Below are positions 1 to 5,310 of a DNA stretch of 5,532 nt, one piece after another. This DNA is from Elusimicrobia bacterium RIFCSPHIGHO2_02_FULL_57_9 (GTDB taxonomy: Bacteria; Elusimicrobiota; Elusimicrobia; UBA1565; UBA9628): contig MGUO01000193.1 of assembly GCA_001800015.1 (NCBI GenBank), positions 1 to 5,532 of the forward strand, written 5' to 3'. Position numbers and translations under genes: made by a program. Below the pieces are notes generated by a model. That model was not told where the DNA came from. It worked only from the letters and a program-made list of their open reading frames with translations, and made no database searches. The number at the start of each line of letters is the position of its first letter. The stretch's first letter is position 1.

Positions 1-290
1 GGAGCCTGAACGGCCCCGCGGGCAACCGCCGCATCATCAAACGGATTTTGCCGTCCAACCCCGAATGGGTGAGCAAGCGCGGCCTGGAATTGGCGGTGCA
101 AATCAAATTCCAGGTGTTGGAAGATGGAACGATCAGGCATGGCTCGGTCATTCGCAAGACCTCGGGCTTTCCCGAGATTGACCAACTGGCCCTGGAAGCG
201 ATTGGAAAGTGGAAATTCGAACCCATCCCGCGCAAGCCCGGCACGCCGCAGGTTTGGGGCACGGTCACGTTCCGTTTCTTGATGGGTTAA
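1..290 (+). CDS. TonB-family energy transducer, C-terminal part (5' end outside window)
   Basis: The frame is open from base 3 to the TAA at 288-290, giving about 95 residues with no credible start inside; a TTG at 48 is the only early initiator and it falls within the conserved domain, so the gene begins upstream. The fragment has the TonB C-terminal layout: an N-P-E-W segment, then beta strands around 'VQIKFQVLEDGTI', a 'TSGFPEIDQLALEAI' helix, 'WKFEPIP', and a closing 'GTVTFRFLMG' strand. In TonB proteins this domain sits in the periplasm and contacts outer-membrane receptors, while the missing N-terminus would carry the membrane anchor and proline-rich linker. Linkage to exbB/exbD genes about 3.9 kb downstream supports the call. 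The exact partner receptor cannot be read from this fragment, and a TolA-like or other envelope role is possible. The next gene starts on the base after the stop. Confidence 0.85.
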   Translation, partial: SLNGPAGNRRIIKRILPSNPEWVSKRGLELAVQIKFQVLEDGTIRHGSVIRKTSGFPEIDQLALEAIGKWKFEPIPRKPGTPQVWGTVTFRFLMG

Positions 291-2684
291 ATGAAAACTT
301 TTGTATCCGCGCTGGCGTTTTGCTTGACGGCCGCCGCCGCCGCCTCGGCCGAGGCGGCGGCCAAGCTTCATAGCCCCGAGAAAGAAGCCTCCGCTCCTAT
401 TTGGAACGCCCACAACCCTGATTATTCCCAGTTCCACAGCTTTTCCATGGAAGCCAATGCCGTGATGGGGGAAATGAAATATCAGTACGGCGACCCCACG
501 GCCATCGACACTTTCCGCGATTCCCTGGATTCAAGCGTCAAGCTCCTGGCCCCTCACGAAAGCTTGGTGGCCTTCGATCTGTATCGCATCGGCCAACTGG
601 CCATGAATCGGGGGGAAAATATCGTAGCGCGGCATCATCTCGACATCTTGATCAATCGCTTCCCCAATTCCGAATGGGCCGAAAGAGGGAAGGTCCTTCT
701 CTTGCAGCTTGCTCCGGAAAAAGCGACGGAGGACCCCGAATTGACCACGCCGATAGTCACCGGCAACCGTCCCGAATTCATGCTAAGCCGCATCCAATCC
801 GCGTTGAGAGCCAATCAAATCGAGCAAGCCCTGGCCGTCTGCCAGGAGTTCCTGGAGACCTATCCGACCCATCCATCCGCCGAAACGGATATCCGTCTTT
901 TAACCGGAGCGCTGCACCTGCGCCTGGGCAACGCCGCGCAGGCAGCCGTCCTGCTTAAACCTGTCGCTGAAAAACCCGCGGACGCGGCTTTGAAAAGCAA
1001 GGCTGTTTATCTCCTGGGCGCGGCCTATCTATCCCTGGGGGATCATCAGGCCCTGCGCCGCGTGGTGGTTGAGGTGGACCCGGGCAAAACCAATGATAAA
1101 TGGACGGCCCTGGCTCAAGTCTGGCGCGCAACGGCCGAAAGCAAGGAGGACCGTCAAGACGCGGCCCTGGCGCGCTACCGCCGCGTTCTTAAAACCGGCA
1201 TCGCTTCGCCGATCACCGCCTATGTCCTGGGCTCCATCGCCCAGGATTGGGATCGCCGCGGCCGGCCGAGGGAGGCCCTCTTGACTTTAAGCCGCGCCGC
1301 CGCCGAGGCCTCGCGCTGGGGCATCGACGAGATTGAAAGCGCCTCGCGGCTTTCCGAGGCTCATCTTATGTATAAACTGCACCGCTTCCCCGACGCGGCG
1401 AACTCCTACGCGGAATTTGTCCGGCTCCATCCAGTTCATCCCCAAACCAGCCTGGCTTTATTCCAACAGGGTCTTTCCCTGAAGCGAATGGGGCAAACGC
1501 AGCGGGCCGTGGAGATATTCGATCAGATCGCGGGAAGGCCGGCGGATTCGAATTACACAAGCGACGCGCATCTTCAACTCGGCCAGCTTTACACCGATCT
1601 GGGCTCGACTCAAAAGGCTATCGCCCACTATCGCAGCATGGGGGAGAAGGGAAAGCAATCCAGCGCCAAGGAAGCCGTTTTGCTCATCGCGCAGGTCCAT
1701 TACAATCAGAAACGCTACCGCGAGGCCATCCCCTTTTACTGGCAGTTTCTTCAGGATAATCCCAACGATTTGCGCGGCCACGAGGTCCAGGAGCTGCTGC
1801 TGAACTCATACTGGCTGGGCGATCGGGAAAATCCCGAGCTTTTTACCGCCGTTACCCGCTATCCCAATCATCCCATCGTCGCCCATATACGCTGGCAAAT
1901 AGGAGTGGAAGCCTATCAGAAGAGAGATTTCGAGAGGGCGAATAATTTTTTCAGCGGCTATGCCGCCGATTTTCCTAAATCGCCTTATGCCCCCGACAGC
2001 CTGTTTTACCTGGGGGAGGCTTTGAGCGGTCTTGACGATTTTCAGGGCGCAGTCGCGGCCTACCGCCGCTTCTTAGCCCTCTATCCTCGGCATAAGCTGG
2101 CCGGGCAAGCCGGGCTTAAGCTTGCCTCGGTTCTTTATCAAGAAGGCAAATTTGAGGACAGCGCGGCCGCCTACGGACGCGTGGGCGGCGGAAAAGATGA
2201 AACAGCGGCCGAGGCTGTCTTGAACCAGGCCGTGGTTTTGTCAAAAGCAGGCAAAAAGCCGCAGGCCCTGGCCGTCTATGAACAGCTGGTTCTCCGTTTT
2301 CCCAAGCACCCCAAAACTTCCGTGGCCTGGTTTCAAATCGGAGTCATGCGCGAGGCTCAAGGAAATTTTGGAACCGCGCTTAACGCTTACTCTCGAGTCG
2401 CTTCCGGCGATGCCAACAAAGTCCAAGCTCTCTTCAATATAGGCCGGGTCCGCGAAAAACTTAAGCAAACGGAGCTGGCCATTAAGAGCTACGAGGCTCT
2501 TAAGACCGTGCAGCCGCAGACCCACCAAGTGCGCCTTCACGGCCTGCTGCGCTTGGGCCTGCTTTATGAATTGAAGAACCAGCCCCGCAAAGCCATCCCG
2601 GTTTATAACGAAATCATGCGCTTAAGCCCGGCCGGCAGCCCGGATTATCAGGCGGCAGACCGCAGGATGAAGTCAATTTCGTAA
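291..2684 (+). CDS. Large exported tetratricopeptide-repeat protein
   Basis: This 797-residue protein starts with a Sec-type signal peptide (K2, hydrophobic to about residue 18, Ala-rich cleavage zone near residues 18-24). Cys11 follows Phe, so it does not make a convincing lipobox and a soluble periplasmic product is likelier than a lipoprotein. The rest is almost entirely helical TPR-like repeats of 34-40 residues. Clear examples have the pattern G-x2-x-(Y/L)...A(I/V)x-x-(Y/F)...P, as in 'LGQLYTDLGSTQKAIAHY', 'YLGEALSGLDDFQGAVAAY' and 'LGLLYELKNQPRKAIPVY'. Linkers such as 'FPKSPYAPDSL' and 'FPKHPKTSVAW' resemble YfiO/CpoB-type TPR proteins. ATG 291 immediately follows the tonB stop and has no strong Shine-Dalgarno (only GATGGG at 281-286), implying translational coupling. 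Role inferred: a periplasmic scaffold working with the TonB/ExbBD motor. The specific partner is unknown. The end of this gene is duplicated at 3984-4073. Confidence 0.85.
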   Translation: MKTFVSALAFCLTAAAAASAEAAAKLHSPEKEASAPIWNAHNPDYSQFHSFSMEANAVMGEMKYQYGDPTAIDTFRDSLDSSVKLLAPHESLVAFDLYRIGQLAMNRGENIVARHHLDILINRFPNSEWAERGKVLLLQLAPEKATEDPELTTPIVTGNRPEFMLSRIQSALRANQIEQALAVCQEFLETYPTHPSAETDIRLLTGALHLRLGNAAQAAVLLKPVAEKPADAALKSKAVYLLGAAYLSLGDHQALRRVVVEVDPGKTNDKWTALAQVWRATAESKEDRQDAALARYRRVLKTGIASPITAYVLGSIAQDWDRRGRPREALLTLSRAAAEASRWGIDEIESASRLSEAHLMYKLHRFPDAANSYAEFVRLHPVHPQTSLALFQQGLSLKRMGQTQRAVEIFDQIAGRPADSNYTSDAHLQLGQLYTDLGSTQKAIAHYRSMGEKGKQSSAKEAVLLIAQVHYNQKRYREAIPFYWQFLQDNPNDLRGHEVQELLLNSYWLGDRENPELFTAVTRYPNHPIVAHIRWQIGVEAYQKRDFERANNFFSGYAADFPKSPYAPDSLFYLGEALSGLDDFQGAVAAYRRFLALYPRHKLAGQAGLKLASVLYQEGKFEDSAAAYGRVGGGKDETAAEAVLNQAVVLSKAGKKPQALAVYEQLVLRFPKHPKTSVAWFQIGVMREAQGNFGTALNAYSRVASGDANKVQALFNIGRVREKLKQTELAIKSYEALKTVQPQTHQVRLHGLLRLGLLYELKNQPRKAIPVYNEIMRLSPAGSPDYQAADRRMKSIS
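336..361. repeat. Perfect 26-bp palindrome in the TPR signal-peptide region
   Basis: The two halves, centred between 348 and 349 (CTCGG|CCGAG core), are perfectly complementary over 13 bp per arm and are almost all G/C. The palindrome encodes the Ala-rich end of the signal peptide, starting 45 bases after the start codon. GCC/GCG alanine codons on either side of a Ser-Ala-Glu stretch would by themselves tend to generate such symmetry. It may still form a stable mRNA hairpin early in the message. Confidence 0.75.
2621..2682. repeat. Direct repeat, copy 1: end of the TPR gene
   Basis: These 62 bases encode the last residues of the TPR protein up to the stop codon. They recur at 4013-4073 with one missing C in a C run; the last 53 bases (2630-2682 versus 4021-4073) are identical. 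Bases 2081-2110 of the same gene also recur, at 3984-4013. This copy is in the intact reading frame and is taken as the parent or better-preserved copy. Confidence 0.95.
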
Positions 2685-2692
2685 CACCGCCC

Positions 2693-2758
2693 TTATTTCA
2701 AGCTCTTTTTGAGCCGCTCTATGCGGTATTTTTGTAAATATTCGGGGATCCCGTAGCG
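2693..2758 (-). pseudogene. Possible 3' tail of a lost minus-strand gene
   Basis: Read on the minus strand, 2758 down to 2693 gives 21 codons and a TAA, ending 'EYLQKYRIERLKKSLK'. The basic amphipathic character resembles a natural protein C-terminus, and the stop lies 8 bases beyond the TPR stop, a spacing common for convergent genes. Upstream in this frame there is a stop at 2759-2761, so any gene is broken there, close to where the IS-like sequence begins. An open stretch this short arises easily by chance, and the same bases hold a candidate terminator hairpin, so this is only a suggestion. Confidence 0.25.
2714..2734 (+). terminator. Weak candidate intrinsic terminator after the TPR gene
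   Basis: A CCGC-TCTAT-GCGG hairpin (2714-2717 with 2723-2726) is followed by TATTTTTGT. It lies 30 bases downstream of the TPR stop, where termination of the tonB-TPR transcript would be expected now that exbB is no longer adjacent. The stem is only 4 bp (5 with a G-U pair), so terminator strength would be low. Confidence 0.35.
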
Positions 2759-2803
2759 TCATTGCGGATATTTTTTCACTCGTGTCCGGTTAAAAACAAA
2801 GAA

Positions 2804-2860
2804 TCCTCCATCATTGGTAGAATGGTTTTGCTTAAGGAACCAAAATCTACCGACGGAGGA
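2804..2860 (+). promoter_or_regulatory. IS leader hairpin that can mask the transposase ribosome-binding site
   Basis: Three nested complementary pairs occur: TCCTCC (2804-2809) with GGAGGA (2855-2860), GGTAGA (2816-2821) with TCTACC (2846-2851), and TGGTT (2823-2827) with AACCA (2838-2842). GGAGGA is also the Shine-Dalgarno of the transposase frame, 8 bases before ATG 2869. A transcript reading in from outside would include the 5' arm and could hide the ribosome-binding site. Such protection against impinging transcription is known for other insertion sequences (IS10, IS200); for this element it is inferred from the pairing alone. Confidence 0.6.
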
Positions 2861-2868
2861 CTCTTTAC

Positions 2869-3223
2869 ATGCATTCTAACACAATCATGAGCCAGTTGCT
2901 GACGCTTTTGCCCCGACACCAGTTCGATCAGGCCGTTTCTGACTTCGGTGGGGACCATTACGTCAAGAAATTCTCGACTTGGAACCAACTGACGGTCCTG
3001 CTCTACTCCCAGGCCGCCGGCAAGAATAGCCTGCGCGACATTCAGACCGCGCTGGGAACCCAGGAACCCAAGCTGTATCATCTGGGACTGCCTGCAGTGG
3101 CGCGGCAAGGCCGCGAGGGGCCTCTGTTGCCCGGCATTCGTTGAGACGAGTCCAGCCACCCCTACCGGGGCAGTCAATCCAAGCGTGCCCAAGCGGTCGG
3201 ATCGGAAATTCCAGAAGAACTGA
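2869..3223 (+). pseudogene. IS4-family (DUF4372) transposase, N-terminus joined out of frame to a C-terminal scrap
   Basis: The start at 2869 has a strong GGAGGA ribosome-binding site. Residues 1-79 match the N-terminal domain typical of DUF4372 IS4 transposases: 'LLPRHQFDQAV', a G-D-x-Y-V-K-K-F segment, 'LTVLLYSQ', 'SLRDIQTAL' and 'KLYHLGLPAVAR'. After about base 3105 family resemblance stops and the frame terminates at 3142-3144, giving only 91 residues, whereas family members usually have about 350-400. The DDE catalytic domain is absent. A +1 frame from about 3095 to the TGA at 3221-3223 reads '...FVETSPATPTGAVNPSVP...KFQKN' and looks like an IS-encoded C-terminus, which would fit an internal deletion that also shifted the frame. 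The N-terminal identification is solid; the C-terminal part is inference. No active product is expected. Confidence 0.75.
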
Positions 3224-3238
3224 CAGGCGCTTGCGGCC

Positions 3239-3271
3239 AAGGCCCTATTTTTGAGAGAATAAATGGGCCTT
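3239..3271. repeat. Strong inverted repeat (hairpin) upstream of the secreted-protein gene
   Basis: AAGGCCC (3239-3245) pairs with GGGCCTT (3265-3271), and after a one-base bulge ATTT (3247-3250) pairs with AAAT (3261-3264), leaving a 10-base loop. There is no following T run, so it is not a standard intrinsic terminator. It may mark the right end of the IS remnant or be part of the leader of the gene starting at 3297. TTGAGA in the loop (3251-3256) with TAGTTA (3275-3280) at 18-bp spacing could form a weak promoter for that gene; this is uncertain. Confidence 0.6.
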
Positions 3272-3296
3272 AAATAGTTAGAACGGGGGAGGATAT

Positions 3297-3908
3297 ATGC
3301 GGATAAAAATCGCCGAAAACTGTGCCTCAGCGTTTCTCGCGTTGGGATTTGTGGCGGTGATGACGCCCGTCGGCGCCGCCGCCCCGCTCCTGACGCTTGA
3401 AGACGCCGTACAGAAGTTCCATAGCGACATAAGGCCGGCCGTCGCCGCCTTCCCGAGGCAGCCTCATTACTGCGGACTTAGCTACCGTTACGAAAGCTAC
3501 GGTTTCGGCCTCGTTTCCGGCTATGAAGACCAAGATCAGCGTCCTCCGATGAACGACGAGGGATGCTTCCGTTTAGGCCGACAGAAAGGCCGGCGCATCC
3601 GCAACTCTCGGGGGGGAGACCATTGCACCGCCGCCATCAACGATGGGCAAGCGCAGGGTTTTCGCGGGGAGACGCACGTGATCCGGGGGCCCTCGGAATG
3701 CTCCAACGCGGGATACATATACGGCCGTTCTTATTTAACGGCTTATGCTCGCGCGGGCCGCGCCGATCTCGTTGGAACGGACTGCGTCAACGCCTACGGA
3801 CAAGGATCCAACGACGGGAAAAATGACAGGATGGCCAGTCCCCCAAGCCGGCCGCAGGCCCAAGCCTGTTACATGGCGGGACATCACGATTCTAAAATCA
3901 TCCCTTAA
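3297..3908 (+). CDS. Secreted Cys/Gly-repeat protein of unknown function
   Basis: I do not recognise this 203-residue protein. ATG 3297 follows GGGGGAGG (3285-3292) at a short 4-base spacing. Residues 1-29 form a Sec signal peptide (R2, K4, hydrophobic core about 10-25, A-A-A near 27-29). The mature part has six cysteines (59, 90, 110, 135, 163, 191), an even number compatible with disulfides outside the cytoplasm. They head short units rich in Gly, of the kind C-x3-G-x3-G: 'CFRLGRQKG', 'CTAAINDGQAQG', 'CSNAGYIYG', 'CVNAYGQGSNDG' and 'CYMAGHH', with 'YGFGLVSG' before them. The Y/C-x2-3-G-x3-G rhythm is reminiscent of DUF2799-type small envelope proteins, but I cannot assign it. Intact length, ribosome-binding site and signal peptide argue for a real gene. 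It sits between an IS remnant and a duplicated TPR tail, suggesting it arrived as cargo or by rearrangement. Confidence 0.75.
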   Translation: MRIKIAENCASAFLALGFVAVMTPVGAAAPLLTLEDAVQKFHSDIRPAVAAFPRQPHYCGLSYRYESYGFGLVSGYEDQDQRPPMNDEGCFRLGRQKGRRIRNSRGGDHCTAAINDGQAQGFRGETHVIRGPSECSNAGYIYGRSYLTAYARAGRADLVGTDCVNAYGQGSNDGKNDRMASPPSRPQAQACYMAGHHDSKIIP

Positions 3909-3983
3909 GACCGCAGGCTTGAACGGCCGAAACAGAAGTTATACCGTTTAGCTCGCATGGCAGAGAACTCCAAGGGTCGCCTG

Positions 3984-4073
3984 CTATCCCAGGCATAAGC
4001 TGGCCGGGCAAGCTTAAGCCGGCCGGCAGCCCGGATTATCAGGCGGCAGACCGCAGGATGAAGTCAATTTCGT
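3984..4073 (+). pseudogene. Internally deleted second copy of the TPR gene 3' end
   Basis: The first part (3984-4013) matches TPR bases 2081-2110: 22 bases (3992-4013) are identical, and two preceding substitutions leave 'YPR' unchanged (CCT to CCC, CGG to AGG). The second part (4013-4073) matches 2621-2682 with one missing C. The junction falls on a shared C beside the CTTAAG sequence; about 511 bases of the parent gene are missing between the two parts. The frame 'YPRHKLAGQA' runs into TAA after the junction, and at the end of the copy TGA replaces the parental TAA. It is a scar and codes for nothing. The resemblance may continue weakly for about 13 bases beyond 4073 (parent about 2695). 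Confidence 0.92.
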
Positions 4074-4080
4074 GACTCCT

Positions 4081-4108
4081 CCTTAACAAAAATAGCCTTA
4101 ACAAAAAT
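4081..4108. repeat. Tandem repeat upstream of exbB
   Basis: CCTTAACAAAAAT occurs at 4081-4093 and again at 4096-4108, a 15-base period. It sits immediately after the TPR-tail scar and just before the putative -35 element of exbB. It could be a slippage product or a paired binding site for a regulator; the sequence does not decide this. Confidence 0.8.
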
Positions 4109-4112
4109 GACC

Positions 4113-4141
4113 TTGCGGCCTATTAATTTGTCCATTATACT
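4113..4141 (+). promoter_or_regulatory. Putative sigma-70 promoter of the exbB-exbD-exbD genes
   Basis: TTGCGG (4113-4118) and TATACT (4136-4141) are separated by the optimal 17 bp; the -10 matches the consensus at five of six positions. Transcription would begin near 4148, leaving a leader of roughly 40 bases before ATG 4186. A dedicated promoter makes sense because exbB is now separated from the tonB-TPR genes by 1.5 kb. Confidence 0.5.
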
Positions 4142-4185
4142 TCAGGGTGCGCCGACAACGAGGTATGAGGTATTAGGAAAAAACC

Positions 4186-4818
4186 ATGGAACAAATGACG
4201 CTTCTCCAAATGCTGCGCATCAGCATCGCCATGCCCATCCTGCTGGTTCTGTCGATATTAATCCTGGGCCAGGCTCTGGAACGGCTTTATGTATTCTGGT
4301 ATGCCTGCACCCTGCCCACGAGCCTATGGAACAAAATCAGGGTCCGCCTGGAGAAAGGGGATCTGGCCGGGGCCGCCGCCCTCTGCCAAATGACGCCCGG
4401 AACCATGAGCGAAGCCTTGGAAAGGCTGCTCACGGTGCCCAATCCGACGCCGGAAAAACTAGTGGAAGTCTTCCAACTCTACCGGCAAAGAATGAACATG
4501 GACTTGTCGCGCCGGCTGGGCTTCTTCGGCACCGCGAGCTTCATCTCGCCGCTGATCGGCCTTATGGGCACGGTCTTGGGAATCATGCGCGCCTTCCATG
4601 ACTTGTCCGCCGCCGGCGCCGGCGGCCCGGCCGTGGTCGCCGCCGGCATTTCGGAAGCCTTGGTGGCCACGGCCATGGGCATCGCCGTGGCGGTCGTGGC
4701 CTCAATTTTTTACAACTATTTCACCTTGATGGCGCGCCATCGCATGGGCGTGGCGGATTTATGGGTCTTTGAACTTTCCGACATGCTTTGCCAAGGGCGC
4801 AGCGCGGGGGTCCCCTAA
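4186..4818 (+). CDS. exbB: ExbB/TolQ/MotA-family proton channel protein
   Basis: This 210-residue inner-membrane protein has three hydrophobic segments (about 14-38, 112-135 and 153-180) with a cytoplasmic domain between the first two, the normal ExbB/TolQ topology and length. The core motifs are clear: 'ISPLIGLMGTVLGIM' in the second segment, and 'GISEALVATAMGIAVAVV' in the third. Thr129, Glu157 and Thr162 line up with the polar residues of E. coli ExbB (Thr148, Glu176, Thr181) that line the channel. ExbB oligomers house ExbD helices and use the proton motive force to energise TonB. TolQ is hard to separate by sequence alone; the tonB-like gene upstream favours ExbB. The start has AGGA 7 bases ahead. 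The following exbD begins 6 bases after the stop, so the genes form an operon. An 18-bp GC palindrome lies at 4609-4626, in codons for Ala and Gly. Confidence 0.92.
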   Translation: MEQMTLLQMLRISIAMPILLVLSILILGQALERLYVFWYACTLPTSLWNKIRVRLEKGDLAGAAALCQMTPGTMSEALERLLTVPNPTPEKLVEVFQLYRQRMNMDLSRRLGFFGTASFISPLIGLMGTVLGIMRAFHDLSAAGAGGPAVVAAGISEALVATAMGIAVAVVASIFYNYFTLMARHRMGVADLWVFELSDMLCQGRSAGVP

Positions 4819-4824
4819 AGCGCC

Positions 4825-5310
4825 GTGGCTAACCCTTTTCATAAAGCCGACGAAGCCAAGGAAATCAGCGAGGTCAACATCGTTCCGCTGGCCGATGTCG
4901 CCCTGGTGCTGCTCATCATCCTGCTGGTGATTTCGCCGATGATGACTCAATCCATGCTGCAGGTTAAAACCGCTGGCAAGTCCGCGGCTCATCCGCCTCC
5001 GGTCGAAGAGAATATCAAACCTCCCGAGCCGGAACTCGTGCTGGTGGTAGCTCTCGGCCCCACCGGCATCGTGGTCGGAAACCATTTTTTCTCGAAAATA
5101 GAGGAATTCATCGAATTCATGAAGAAGGAATTGGCCCGGCGGCAGGATAAAAAAGTTTTCCTGTCTCCCGGCCCGGATGTCTTTCACGGCGACGTCGTTG
5201 AAACCCTGGAAGCCATCAAAACCAGCGGGGCCGATTCCGTCGCCTTGGTTCAAATTCAGACCGAAGAGCAACCGAATGCCCAAATACAGCCTGCTCAAAC
5301 TGCGCCATAA
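4825..5310 (+). CDS. exbD: ExbD/TolR-family protein, first copy
   Basis: This 161-residue protein has a short cytoplasmic N-terminus, one transmembrane helix (about 21-39) and a periplasmic domain. The segment 'EVNIVPLADVALVLLIILLV' carries the invariant Asp (Asp24) that ExbD/TolR proteins use for proton transfer inside the ExbB pore. The periplasmic part follows the family plan: 'VVALGPTGIVV', an amphipathic 'KIEEFIEFMKKELAR' helix, then 'DVFHGDVVETLEAIKTSGADSVALV'. The start is GTG 4825; the only later ATGs in the frame lie inside or beyond the membrane helix, so GTG is required. No strong Shine-Dalgarno is visible beyond a G run near 4806-4810, so coupling to exbB (stop 6 bases before) is likely. 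A Pro-rich insertion follows the helix (residues 57-69) and a Gln/Pro-rich tail ends the protein. Confidence 0.92.
   Translation: MANPFHKADEAKEISEVNIVPLADVALVLLIILLVISPMMTQSMLQVKTAGKSAAHPPPVEENIKPPEPELVLVVALGPTGIVVGNHFFSKIEEFIEFMKKELARRQDKKVFLSPGPDVFHGDVVETLEAIKTSGADSVALVQIQTEEQPNAQIQPAQTAP

Larger units (their letters stand above)
2776..3271 (+). mobile_element. IS4-type insertion sequence remnant, internally deleted
   Basis: About 0.5 kb of IS-derived DNA carries the leader and N-terminal domain of a DUF4372-type IS4-family transposase, and apparently the very end of its frame, but lacks the roughly 900 bases that would encode the DDE catalytic domain. I could not find matching terminal inverted repeats or a target-site duplication, so both borders are approximate. 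The left border is placed near the 'CTCGTGTCCGG' segment ahead of the leader, the right border at the hairpin preceding the next gene. The element cannot move by its own transposase; it could be mobilised in trans only if its ends are intact, which is not shown. It occupies the spacer between the TPR gene and the secreted-protein gene, inside a block bounded by repeated TPR sequence. Confidence 0.7.
3909..4185. other. Spacer between the secreted-protein gene and exbB
   Basis: This 277-base spacer holds no intact gene. Bases 3909-3983 show no recognisable content, although the frame of the preceding gene stays open after its stop for 29 codons until TAA 3996-3998. Then follow the duplicated TPR tail, the tandem repeat, the exbB promoter and the exbB leader. 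The leader has a 7-base tandem (GAGGTAT twice, 4160-4173) and the AGGA ribosome-binding site (4175-4178), 7 bases before ATG 4186. Confidence 0.6.

Noticed and set aside
48..290. TTG 48 as a start for a short independent gene
   Set aside because: The frame stays open upstream to the window edge and residues before 48 continue the TonB-like sequence, so this is an internal codon of a partial gene.
321..323. Cys11 of the TPR protein as a lipoprotein acylation site
   Set aside because: The preceding residues are L-A-F, and Phe directly before Cys does not fit a lipobox; the hydrophobic stretch continues past it.
2776..3240. 154-residue open frame on the minus strand
   Set aside because: It lies opposite the IS4 transposase N-terminus and its leader, lacks any recognisable motif, and the plus-strand frame has both a strong ribosome-binding site and clear family resemblance.
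3745..3951. 68-residue frame overlapping the end of the secreted-protein gene
   Set aside because: It has no ribosome-binding site and is mostly inside the better-supported gene in a different frame.
3906..3998. Possible stop-codon readthrough or lost C-terminus: 29 open codons after the TAA of the secreted-protein gene
   Set aside because: The extension is lysine/arginine-rich and unlike the Cys/Gly repeats, it ends inside the TPR-derived scar, and an open run of this length is common by chance in GC-rich DNA.
4107..4601. 164-residue plus-strand frame overlapping exbB
   Set aside because: It covers the exbB promoter and coding region in another frame; its product is low-complexity His/Pro/Arg-rich with no domain.
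4609..4626. 18-bp palindrome within exbB
   Set aside because: It is explained by runs of GCC/GGC alanine and glycine codons in the A-A-G-A-G-G loop and has no other supporting signal.
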